Source: Brugia malayi
Taxonomy: Eukaryota > Nematoda > Chromadorea > Rhabditida > Onchocercidae
DNA length: 64,000 nucleotides
Direction of reading: 5' to 3'
Assembly (NCBI RefSeq): GCF_000002995.4
Contig: NW_025062477.1
Location: 13,188,696-13,252,695 of the forward strand
In this document: positions 1 to 12,400 of the stretch, piece after piece
How positions within the stretch are numbered: position 1 is the first letter of the stretch
How the letters are laid out: each line of letters starts with the position of its first letter
The notes under the pieces: model-generated
What the model saw: only the letters and a program-made list of their open reading frames with translations
What the model was told of the DNA's origin: nothing
Database searches by the model: none
Made by a program: the position numbers and the translations under genes

Positions 1-8
1 TTATTTAG

Positions 9-2892
9 GAACTTTCATTCAAAGCTGAAGCTGTTTCAGTTGGACGTATACAAAGTACGCGATTGTACGTCAAAATGAATGACATTGGTAAATTTATGGT
101 CTCATTTTTGTTTTTGAAAAATTCCTGTAAAAAAATTTCATATTTGAAAGGATAAAATGATGCTAGAAAAAATTGATAAATGCTAGTTATGCTAGTTTTC
201 AATGAAAATATCTTCTTGGATACTTTTTAAAGGAAACGAAATATATGAGGGTATACAAATGTTACAAGATATCTACGATCGACGACATATAAAGGTCTCA
301 ATGGCAAATGATTGGATCGCTGAGAAAGTAACCGTTCGTGAATCACATCACGCACCGTATCGTTACGTAATGGCAGTTAACCGCGTGAAAAGTATGGAAG
401 AGGAGAATGAGAAAGTTAAAGAGGATACGTGTGACGATATTGGAGATCTTTTCGTTGAGCTTCTACTTTCTGGTTTCTATTTTTCTGAAGATTTTCTGAA
501 GAAGCATCGTTTTATGGTATATTTTCGATGGAATATCCTAGATTTAGAAATTAATCAAATTTAACAATAGAAATGGAAGGCCTTTCAACCAAAATCAGTA
601 AGAAAAAAGCTTTGTCGAGAAAGCAACCTCAATGGATTCTATCAATGACAATTGGTGAAGGCAGTACTTTAGTCCCAAAAGTAACACTTTGTGCAGAAAA
701 TACAAGTGCAGAGATGAATATCGTCGCTACTACTCCCATCGATATGATTATTACTTTTCAGGTACATGGATTTTTGCTTTTTTCGTATTTGTAGTAAGCT
801 TTAAAGTAAAGCTTCATTATTAGATTGAAATTAAATTTAAAAAAGTTCGGATGATAGGGAACAGATTAGAACTTATTGCTCTCGAAGCTGGTAATTGACA
901 GGATTCAGTTATGATCAGGTTTCATGCTAAAATATTGTTTCAATATGCGCTTCAAATTATTTTGAGCATAGTGATCCTCTGACTTGCTTATTTCCTTCCG
1001 GCTAAACTATTTCTATACTTATTTGAAGTATACCTAATCAACTTCATTACTTCCAAAAGTTATCCCATATTTATAAAATCAAAGTTTTGTACAGCAGAAA
1101 GCAGTAGACATTTCAACGATAATCAAAGTTAGAGTTGGTATCGATGATTCACAATATCTCAACTGTACTTCATCAAATGACGCTCAATTTAATGATGAAA
1201 ATATCATTGAAATACAGAAGGTTCATGATTAATAATTATCTCTCTACATTTGTAACCTTTCAGTACTTCAAACTTTCAGCTACAACCCAGTACATGTTCT
1301 GTTCGGAAAATATTAGTTTATTTCAGATGAAGCTTTACGACTCTGAGAATGGTGATGAACTTCGATTTCCTGCTGTGAATACCATCCTTACATTGGAATC
1401 GGTTTATGAATTCCCAGCTGTCTGGCCGGATATCCCACCTATTTCAAGTAAGTTCCAAATAAAGCTCGAGCCAACTCAAAAGTATGTTGCTTGAATGCAC
1501 GCAAAAAAAAAAAAATTCTTTTTTTGGTTGAATTTTCTGTCTTCAGAAAATTTCCGAAGTTTATGAACTTTGGGATTTAATTTTTTGTTGTATTTCGTTC
1601 CACTAATTAGCGAACTTTTTAAACTTTTCTGTCTAACAAAATATTTATGCCTAGTTTTTTGCTTTAAATCATCAAAATAAATTTTTGTTGTTGTTGTTGT
1701 TGTAGACGTTGTCTATATAATTACTGTAAATTCTGGTGAATCAAGTGCGGATTTTGATGTTTATCTAACATTAAATGGAACAAAAGGCGATACAGGTTTG
1801 AGAAAGCTAATCAATGATGACATCGATCCGTTTCAAGAGAAAAAAGTTCGTTAAATTTAACTTTTAAAATTTCCCACTTATTACCCTTCTTTTTTTTTGT
1901 TTATTTATTTCTCTTTTCTTTACTTAATTAATTAATTAACATTAGAAGCTTATCTATTTTCAAAGTTACTGACTTATTTTGTAATTTACAGATGAGTAAA
2001 TTTGAAGTTGAAGCTGTTTCTATTGGCGAGCTTCTGACTACCTCAATCGTAATAAAGAATGAAAACGTAAGTTTCACATTTTCATCATTTTCATCAAATT
2101 TATGCTTAATCGTCATGTTTCGATATGCTAACATGATGCGAATACACGTAGTCTAACGTAAAGAACACACTTCTATTTTCCATTTGCATACGTTTTGTCC
2201 TTAGAGATTTCTATCTGCAAAGTGCATATGTCTTCTCTTTCTGATTACTTAGAGACTAAATCAAATCGTTCATTTATATCCTTTCTTTGCTTTTTGTAGA
2301 TTAGATTATCTTTGTTTTTACTAGTCATTCTTGGCTTGATTACCTGTCTCTATTTCCAAACATTTTTATTTTCAAAAATCGATAAATGCAATCAAATAGA
2401 TCGACCATTGTTAGTGATCTGATAATTATGTGTCGATCCAAAGCTAAATGCGGCCAAATTCTGTTTTTGTTAGATTATAGCAAAGGGCACTGCTAACTAA
2501 ACATAGCAATTGAAAAATGTAAGATTTAAATCATACAGTCATACAATTTTTTAGAACCTCATTAATATTGTAAAATTAATATACTTCAGCACAGTTTCAA
2601 ATGGAAATGCGAACAAGTGCATATTCTTGACAGCGAGACAAATCTCTTTTATATATTCCAATTTAGCAAGTCAGTTCTGTTCATTTCTATTACTTTTAAA
2701 AAATGAAAATACTTTACTTGTAATGTAATGGAAACTGACCAGTAATGTGGTAATTCGGAATGCTTTTATATGAGAGGGAGCGAAAAAAGTTTGGAATGAA
2801 AAAGACTGAGCTAGATGCTCTGCTTCCTTCTAAATTCATCTACAATGAACTTCATTTTCAGGATGTTTACGGAAGAATTAAAGAGTCAACAG
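9..2892 (+). CDS. PLAT/LH2-domain protein, LOXHD1-like (partial)
   Basis: Seven exons can be joined in phase: 9-87, 233-508, 571-761, 1327-1447, 1706-1845, 1992-2066 and 2862-2892, about 304 residues. Exon 1706-1845 encodes the first half of a PLAT (lipoxygenase-homology) beta-sandwich, with YIITVNSGESSADFDVYLTL followed by NGTKGDTG. Exon 1992-2066 supplies the next strands (FEVEAVSIGELLTTSIVI). Exon 9-87 encodes a second copy of that same strand pair (FKAEAVSVGRIQSTRLYV), so the protein carries at least two PLAT units in tandem, the architecture of LOXHD1. PLAT domains bind lipids or membrane proteins. The 5' end lies before the window. Exon 2862-2892 ends in a strong donor, and I could not find the next exon; without splicing the frame stops at 2957. 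The acceptor at 233 and the donor at 508 are chosen by phase and are the least certain. Lipoxygenase catalytic domain: not seen. Confidence 0.72.
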
Positions 2893-3404
2893 GTAAGCGC
2901 TTCTCGATCAACAGACGCCTTATGAAAAAGACACGCGTATTTCTCTGCTCAGCATAATGTAACACAGCTCAAAACTTATTGTGACAATCTTAAAATAACC
3001 AATGTGCCTCAATTTTTATTTTATTCTTATTGGTTCAGAAAGTTTGTCAGTTTGTCATTTTCACATCTTTTTTTTTTACTAAACATATCACTTTATTGTT
3101 GTAAAAAGAGATTAATACAAAAGGAAGCAATCACTGTTGTTTTAGTATTTAGCTAGAAGGTAGGTGGTAATGATACTACGCTAATTTAAGAAATAATATC
3201 TATGTTATTACTTAGTGCATTTAACCATTCTATCTTGAAAGATGCGAATGAAATTAAATTCCTAAATTCTAAATTAATTAAAACTGTAAATGAATCTTAA
3301 TAGTTCAATTTCAAGTTATTTCATTACTGACCTTGAAAATAAGGTTTCAATAGTGTAATTATATAGACTTTTTGAATTTATATTGAAATCTTAAATTTTA
3401 GTTA

Positions 3405-3431
3405 ATATATATATATATATATATATATATA
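3405..3431. repeat. AT dinucleotide microsatellite
   Basis: Uninterrupted alternation of A and T over about 27 bases, seen directly. Confidence 0.9.
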
Positions 3432-4599
3432 ATACAAAACTTTGATTTATATGAAAAAAAATGAGAAAAAATTGGGAATCCCGGAATAATTGATTTTTTT
3501 TAAACTAGTGCAGGAAGAATCAGTCACTTACGAAAAAAGCATCTCATAAGAAATGTTAGCAAAATTGATCGAGTGACAGTAAATCAGTGGCCTATTTTTC
3601 TCCATGAAAAGTGCAAAGTATTTTGTTATTTCCGCTTCTGAAAAAGATTTGCTGCTATTATTTCAACCACTTCAATCAACATTTAAATGCAACGAAAAAT
3701 TAACACGTTGCTTCAATAAAGTTCAAATAAAGCTTGTCACAAGAGTGATGAATTTTTATTGATTCGAATATATTAGAAAAAAAGAAAAAAGGACAGTTGT
3801 TTATAAAATCCAATGTGAAAGACGATTTTTGTATTGAAAAAAAAACTCATCGTCTTTGAGAATAACTATGAAATATTTTTAACGATAGGTTATTGATTGA
3901 TCGTATAAGATAAAAATTTTAGTTGACATTTTTGAAAATGATGAAATAGAAATGAGAGGAGAGAATATGACACAGAGAATAAAATTGATTGTGAGAAACG
4001 TGCATGGCCTCAAATTCTTCCGTTATTACTTCTGATCGTGGTTTCGTCTTATGTTTTGAATTCAAATATTTTAAAAAATGTTAGCAATGACTGAAGTCAA
4101 TGTAATACTCTGGATGAGTAGATGAGCGTCTCCAGAGAAGACATACCTGATCATGAAGAGCAAGATATTTTCTTTTGAGAGATTTCTGGATATTTGTGTA
4201 GGGATTTCAAGTAAACAAGAGCAAAAACCTAAGATCAAATTTTAAATAAGTTCAAGATATAATAGGTATAGTAGGTAATATCTGTGATAAGTATGATAAG
4301 GTAGATAATTGGATGAAAGGTAATGCGGAGTTTGTACAAGGAGAATTAGGGGTTTAGATTTATAACTTTCGAAAACAATTTTCTAGACAATACTTTGGTA
4401 GTTTTCCACTCGAACATCATTAACTATGGAAAGAATTTTAACTAATAGTAAAAGTTAAAAGTAATTATAGAAATCTAATCTCATCTCGGTTCAATTCTGC
4501 AGTTATTTCCAATGTGCTACTACAATAATACAGTATAATAACACAATCGTATAGTGTATTAAATTATGTGGTTACAGTTTTTATTTCTTTTTCTTCTTC

Positions 4600-4698
4600 T
4601 TATTATTATTATTATTGACATGTTTATTATTATTGTTGTTATTATTATTCTTAAATTATTATTCTTATTATGCTCAAAAATATTTATTATTATTAATT
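4600..4698. repeat. Imperfect TAT/TTA trinucleotide tract
   Basis: Runs of TAT/TTA interrupted by TTG and TTC units over about 100 bases, probably a degraded microsatellite. Confidence 0.8.
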
Positions 4699-6330
4699 GT
4701 TGTTATCACACAAAAAATAAAATTTTTTTTTTATAATACGAGATTATAGTAATGATTATATGGAGTATCAGTGTAATTAGTTATTTACGATAATCAATAA
4801 TTATAATCATGAAAAAAGAGTAAGAAATCAACAACTCTTAATTTATCGCTTTTCATGTCTCACACAAATTAATATATTGGTGAACAATGAGCTCTACCCA
4901 CCTTTTTGCTTATAACTTATTGATCGGTTCATTGAAATTGATGTATACCTGAGGAACTGATCGGGTACAGATGAATGACTTGTTGTAGACTCGCTTTTAC
5001 CTCATTATGTGATGTGTGCATATGGCAATATAAGAGCACGAATTATAAATGGTCCTGTTTTCTCTTGTTCTGTTTAAAAGGTATAACGGTTTTTGCTTGA
5101 AAAATGACTGCAAGTGGTCGTTTGATCCAATATGAATGCAAATAACAAATAGATAGACAAGAAGCAGTTGAAGAAAAGGGGAAAAAGTGCTACCAAAGAA
5201 GCATTCTAGAATTCCAGGCTCTTTTTCAGTTTGAAAGTGTTATGTTATGAGGACAGCTAAGATAAAAGGACAGAGGAGATAGAAAAACAAAAAGCCTATT
5301 CGTAACTTTAAATGCGTATTGGCAGTAAGCACTCATCTATTCCTTTTGGCTCAAGGCTTTCATTTTCACTGAGATTTATAAAGTACTGAAGCTATGCTTG
5401 AAATTATGATGTTATGTGAGAGTGTAAGCGTCTTATTGACATCTGATTACAACGTGATTGGTATAACTTATAACGCTTTACTCAATAATAACTTGTTCAA
5501 TCATTGACTTGTTTTATTTGTGTTTGGAAAGGATTTTATTATTATTTCATTTCTATCTTATTTAATTATTTTCTAGCTGTTTGTAGTATGACTAATAGGT
5601 ACAATTTGAAAAGTAAAATGAGTTAGTTTCACAGAAGGAATAAAGTCATTGCTTCATTTCTACATATTAGTTGCACTAATTTTGACTTAAACGATCTCTC
5701 GGACTTTTCCAGGATCTCAATTTTTGAATTTCTGATTGGAAGATGACTTCATTCAATTATTAGACTTTTATGCTTGTAGTGTTTATCTTTTACTATCTGT
5801 TTGCTTCTGTCTATATAAAATGATGTATGTCGTTTTTCTGTATATTATATCTGTAATAACACATCTATCGTTCTTACAGCTATATATTAATTTATCTATT
5901 TAATCGTATGATTTAGTAAAGTAATAATATCTAATACTTTTTGATAATAATGATACATTTGCGGTGGACTATCAGATTTTGTTGATGAGAGTCACAGACA
6001 TATACTTTCATTAATTTAATGCAGCTGAAGAGGTCTAGTACTGATTGATCAGCAGATCGATCACTGAAATGGTCGATAGATGAAGTGCTCAAATATAAAT
6101 ACAATCAAAGCTAAACTACTTTTACAATCTTAAATGGAATAGTGAGAAGTGTGACACTGATGAGAGAAGTGAAATAAAGAATGAAGTAGCCGGTCGAGGA
6201 ATGTGACACGTCGTGCAATGCAAATTAGCTTCTTATTTATTTCTGTCTATACATTGCACGTCTCTTTTATCGGGAGTTATGCATAGGTGTCTGTGACTGT
6301 GTATGCATGTATGTATGTGTATGTTATGTG

Positions 6331-6331
6331 C

Positions 6332-6362
<31 letters not shown>

Positions 6363-6363
6363 T

Positions 6364-6438
<75 letters not shown>

Positions 6439-6443
6439 TGTAT
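6331..6443. repeat. TG dinucleotide microsatellite
   Basis: About 113 bases of TG units with a few TATG interruptions. It creates open frames of Cys-Val on one strand and His-Thr on the other, which are artefacts and not genes. Alternating purine-pyrimidine sequence of this length can adopt Z-DNA. Confidence 0.95.
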
Positions 6444-9406
6444 GAGCATTTTGCTAAACTGTGCCCGGTTCATTTGATAAACTGGGCTCAATGGAATAGG
6501 GTTTCTGGCTAGAATAATGGACTCAGAGAGTGTCTCTAACCATCCGTTACACATCCATAGACATGTCACCTTATAAATTCAAAATTCAGCTTTACCAAGC
6601 CTTACTATATATTTTTCTCTGGACTTGTCTAAATGCCACTCCTTATTGCCTTGCCTTACACACTTTTCTACATCCTATGACCATTCATTCAGGCCTTTCT
6701 CTCTTATTTGTCATACGGCTTGAAGCAATGTGATACTACCGTGAAGTTGCATCATTCAATTTAATTTTATTTCCCTGTAAATATTTATAATCTGCTCTAT
6801 AAGTTTCTGTCTGTCTCTATCTGCCTGCTCTAATAGTTCAATTCACAGGAGAATTTCTATGCAGAAATATCTTCTTTGATGTATGAATGGATGATTCAGG
6901 ATTTTATCAATGATCTCTTCGAGATCTATCTGATCTCCGATCCCAATCCACAAATTATTATATCAATTTTGCAACTATCGAACTGTTTACAAAATTACAA
7001 CCAGTTTAGCTCTTTTAAAAGACCATTTTTTACGATGAAAATCTCTTCTTCCAGAAAATTTATGATATATCTTTAGCCAACTCCGAGAACAATAATACTT
7101 TACTGTGGATTTTAAGGATAATTGTTCCATTGGAGACATCTTTCTGAACAATTAAATGAAAGTACAGAAGAATTCGTTTTTATTCTTCAAAAGAATTAGG
7201 ACATATACTTAATTTGCTTCTACATCTTAAATTTAAATCTGAAACGATCTTCTTGATAGAGCTATGTGCAACTTTTATTAATGCATTAATACCTCAATGA
7301 TCACCTCTTCTTTAAATTATTCCCAATTCGTTGATGGTACAATATTCTTAGCAATTTTTTGCTGACTACAAGATTCTCAGGTAAGAAATGAGAAAGTTCA
7401 CTTTTATATCATTTGCATACACAATGTGTTGCTAGTAGTGGAAAATGTTTGTAGTTTGTTGCTTTTATTATCTTTTTGCTTGAGCAATCACAAAAGAACA
7501 GAAAAAAAAAGAAAAAAAAAAGTTGGCATTTTAATTAAAAGAAAATTTTTATTATTAAATAGTTCAAAGATGAATATTGTGTCTTAAATACTCCTATCCT
7601 ATTAAGAAATAACTTCTAAAATGGAATAAAGATTAAAATATACACGAGATGCCAGAATATGGATTATCAAAGAAAGCTTGCGTGATAATGAAAGTATCAC
7701 TAATGACAACTGGCACGACTGCTAGTTTAGACAGCATAATTGGGCCACTAATTTTTGGCTCATTGAATTCATTTCTTAATAAAAAAAATTTTTTAGCACA
7801 AGAAAAAATGAAATTTTGAAAAGTAATCATTTGATAAATGTTATTAGACGTTTATTTATTTATTTATTTTTTTTTTTGCAAGTATTTGTTAATAGCAATG
7901 TTAATGAAGAAAAGATTAAGAAGTGAGCTTTACGTACTTTCCTATTCTCAGCATCCTCCTAAATAAATATTTAATTGCTCTTTCACTTATATCTCACAAA
8001 AAGTAAAAAAAAAAAGTTCCATCACATAATACATTACCCTGAATATATATATATACTTACCCTGAATAACTACTGCTTTCCCATTCCTTTCCGTTGCATA
8101 TGTCAAATGTTACGCTGTTCGATGTATTATTATTATTCATTTATACCAGACAAATACCTGCCTATTCAGCCTTTGATTGAAAAATTAAATCCCTATATTT
8201 ATATATTTAAATGAGCAGTAATATGTTTTCATTTTGATTGATCTTTTAATATGATTGACCTGATGAACATGTATGCCTTGATCGTTTCAAGTTTTAAATA
8301 TTCTCCTGAAAAGTTCCTAAAAATAGACGGAATTATAGCTTCAATTTTAAAAATTTTTTCAAAAATATGGAACTGTGTAAAAATACGGATTTCTGTTATC
8401 TTGATTTATTTATAGCTTAGTGACTAAACATGCATTTTAGCTACACAGGAGTTAATCTTGTTATTAAGGAAATCTTCAAAGAGTTAATCTATTTGTCAAG
8501 GAGATCCTTAAACTGGTGCCGTAGTATCATTATGCTCCATCCTCCACTGCTTCATATGAGTCTTTTGTTTTACGTGTTTACTTCACGTTTGAATAGATAA
8601 TAAACGGAAACTACTGGATGATTTCTGGCAACCCAAAGCGGCTAACCGGAAGCAATCAATTCTACAGGACACATTATTATTCGTTTGACCGACATACAGT
8701 TATTTTTTTATGATACAATGGTTTTTTCCTCTGCACCTTGAATTTGTATTAGTGCTTTAACATGACACCGTGACTCTCAATTCTGATATTGCAGAACAAC
8801 ATTACATGAAGGCTTTAAATATATATAAGTGACAAAGTAAATGTTGCTAAAAGATTTCATAAAGATGTTTTACAGCTTGAAATAATCGTGCTTTACAACT
8901 TTTGCTAGTACAGATGCGACCGTCGGTCTAACCAATCTGAAATTTAATTTTACTAGTTTATCAAATGACTGCAACTAATTTACGCTAGTGAGAGAACTGT
9001 TAACATTAAAGAAAATCATATCATAAAATTAAATCTGCTTCCTTATCTTTTATCCTGTTCTTATTTCCTCCCATGTAAATACGTAGCATATTTTGAGCAC
9101 ATGACGGACTGCAATAACCTATATGTCAAGCATATCACTTGTAAAATATTTTTAGGATCAGTTACATGCTTCATGACTGAATTTATTACTTAAAACTATA
9201 TTATTGAACCTATTACGGTTGCATGGTCATATGGAGAAATCAAGGAGTCTACTAAGAAACAACTACTTAAAATGGGATAACCTTTCCATATTTAGCTGCG
9301 AAATTCTCTACTCTGAATTCCGGCTACTGGAAAAGCTCTGCAGAGATAATCCACCACAAGGAATATCTGAAATCCACTCTACTTGAAGCTGAAATCTATC
9401 ATTTTA

Positions 9407-9419
9407 CCCTAGACTGCAA
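9407..9419 (+). other. Probable spliced-leader acceptor and 5' leader of the TMEM200 gene
   Basis: The AG at 9411-9412 follows a pyrimidine-rich run and sits 7 bases before the ATG at 9420. Short leaders of this kind are typical of SL trans-spliced nematode mRNAs. An ordinary 3' splice site after a non-coding exon is the alternative. Confidence 0.45.
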
Positions 9420-12400
9420 ATGTTGGGTACTGCTCGTGGTGTCTCATTAGGTTTGGGGAAAATAAATCTATCAGCCTTGGACACCGGTTTACAAAGTCGG
9501 GATGGTTACTTGAGGGCCAGACGAAAACGAGAAAAAGGACGACGCAAAATTACAACCAAGAAGCATGTTCATATTGAGGTAAAACTGCTCAAAATTAATT
9601 TGATTTCATTTTAAAAAATTAACTTGATTTTTGTCCAATTCCACAATATGTTATTAATGAAATCAATGTAGTTCTTTGATTTCATTCGCAGTTCGTAGTA
9701 TTTTCAATAGAATGATCACCTACTGCTCAGCTCCAACTATCTCGTGACAGTGCTATTATCCATCATCTAAGGAAAAATAGGAATCACACATCCTATTTGC
9801 CTTTCCCGTCGGTTAAAGTGAACTGCCCAACCCCTACCCAAACTGATACCTACAGTTCATACATCACATATAGCCCTTCTAAATCGATTTAGACACTGTT
9901 TCGAACATGTTTGGATCACTCTGAGTCACTATGAAAACTAAGTCCGATGAGTCCGACTATGCAGCGGTGACGGTCTCGAGATGAAAGCCATCTCTTGCAT
10001 TTCATGAGTTTCAAGAATGTCATGCCAAAGCAGTCCCTTCCGGTCCGGTCTAGTAACTGATCCATTTCACATATGATGTTGCTTCAATTATTCTCAACTG
10101 TTCTTGCCTAATTTGAACCGCTTATTCTCTTCACGTCTCTTCACTATACTATCTCTCAGCTAAATAGCTGTACTTATTTGGTTTCTGAGTCATCACTTTC
10201 TTGTAAATTGCTCTAATTTCAAGATATAAATTTCACTGATGTTAAAGAGTTCTAAAAACCTCAGTTCAGGAAGGACATCCGGATCACAAAAAGAGGGTAA
10301 AAGAATAAGCAGATGCTTTTCTTTCATGAGGAAATCATCCATTTGCTTTCTATCAGTTTCCCTTCAATTCAACTTAAAAGCAATCTTTCATAACTATCTA
10401 TCCAAAACTATAATCAGATATTGCTTCTATATGAGTGAGTCATTTCCCTTTTTAATTACATTAAAATTATGTGACATCTATTTTCCTCCATTATCTATTT
10501 TCCAATCATTAGACGAAGGAAATAGATAGAACTACAGTGAAACAGTAGATGCGAAGAAATGTTTACATGAAATCCTAGGCCTTACTTCCTCTACTTAACA
10601 TTCATCTGTTCATATTTATTTACTAGTCTAAATGTTCCCTAACATCTGTTCTTCATTTTCATCAAACTTTCGCTAACCATTACTGAACACTGTTAATTCT
10701 TCGCAATCCTCTTTACTCATCATTTCTTGTCTACGATCAGCAAATTCTATTAACATCTCACTTATATATATACATAAATACACATCGAGTGAAAATTTAA
10801 TTTCATCCCATCAAATATGTTTCTCTTTCCTCTCTTTCTTCTCTTTATTCTGTCTGTAGCTGATATCCTACTTAACAGACTTTTTTGTTATCCGGATTAA
10901 GTGCCTCCGAATTGTGTCATATTCTTCGAATTTCAGAAATTTCAGAAATCTCATCTCTTTACCTGGCCGCGGATCTCAAACTTGGCTGCTAATAATGTAA
11001 AAGTTCTTTTTTTTTTTGGAAGGAATTGAAAATTTTTACTTGTTAATCAACTAAACAATAATTTGTGAAGTGACAAAATTAGCAACAAAATAAAAAGAAA
11101 TTCAGCTATTTGCTGAAATTTTTGAACAATATCGGTTTCCGAGCGCGATAGTTTTCTTGTTTTTCTCAAAGAACTTAATCAGATCAGTCGTAATAAATAA
11201 ATTTTGAAGAAATATATGTCTTTTGTTTATATATGTCGTTTAAGGCTTGTAATTTAAAATTTCACTTTTAAAGTTTTTAACTTAAATATCTCATTTTGGC
11301 CTGGACCCATTTAATCCGTATTTCCTTCAGTATTCATATTCTCCTTATAAATTAATTAAAAAGGTAAGATAAAGGAATCGTCACATTTTCGAGTGATTTT
11401 TTGCGTAATTTCCAAATCTTTCGTTTAACAAAATTAATATATTAATGTGTAGAAATGTTTATGATTATCAGCTGCAAATGCAATTCAGCCTACTTTTAAA
11501 CTAGTCACAAAGATCCGTTCCTATAGACCGTCTTTCTCATCCATCCAATCCTTTTGATTTCTTCTTCTTCCTTCACCAGCTCTTTCTTCTATTATCATTC
11601 CAACACATTCATTGTGAATTCAACTAATCGTTTTGCATGAGATTATTTAAACACTGCCATCTCAAACTACAATAAATTAATTCACTGATGTCCATCTAAT
11701 GGTCATTATGTCAGTAGTAGTATCGATGACCAAAAAAGATTGACCGCTGGCAATTCTTACTATTACAAGCAATGAAATGAAATATGGCAGCAAACAATTT
11801 AACCTTTTTTTGTTGCTGAGAAGAGGACAAGAAGCCAAAGTCTTCAATTTTTCCAACTTTTTCTTATTGCACTATCACCTCCCCATCCATATTCTCATTT
11901 CCATTATTTACACTATTTCAATAATGTGTGAATGATGCGTCCATGGGATAGCTACCATTAGCTATTTTAGTATGTAAACTTTTTCCTTCAATACTGAGGA
12001 ATGAATTGTTGTACTTCTGTTTCATTTTAACACTCTCAATTTAAATGGAAAAAGTGATTTTTAAAATGAAACAAGTAGCTTGAAATTGTCAAATTACAGG
12101 GCTACTAGAAGTGAGAGTGTGTATTTTATTTATAATAGTTAATTAAACTTGTTCGTTTATCGGCCTACCATGAGTCCATTGTAAAAATATTATTTTTCGA
12201 GACGAGAGATCATGAGAGACATAGTTAAAGAATTTGTTTCGTTGACGCTTGGGATCACACCTGAAAAGAAGCTTAAATCGCTTAAGACATCATGATTTAT
12301 ATATTTTTCTTTCAAAATAATTCATAGGAAGCAGTGGAAAAACTAAGAGTTTAAAGAACGTTTGGGTACGACGAATTCGCCGTTCGATTCATTTCTTTAC

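Larger units (their letters stand above)
2893..9410. other. Gene-free stretch (intron or intergenic)
   Basis: About 6.5 kb between the last recognised PLAT exon and the TMEM200 start. No coding exon could be supported on either strand. It contains an AT dinucleotide run near 3405, TAT/TTA-rich sequence near 4600-4698 and a long TG microsatellite near 6331. Missing 3' exons of the PLAT gene could be hidden here. Confidence 0.5.

Noticed and set aside
6303..6569. Open frames on both strands over the TG microsatellite
   Set aside because: They consist of Cys-Val or His-Thr repeats produced by the dinucleotide tract.
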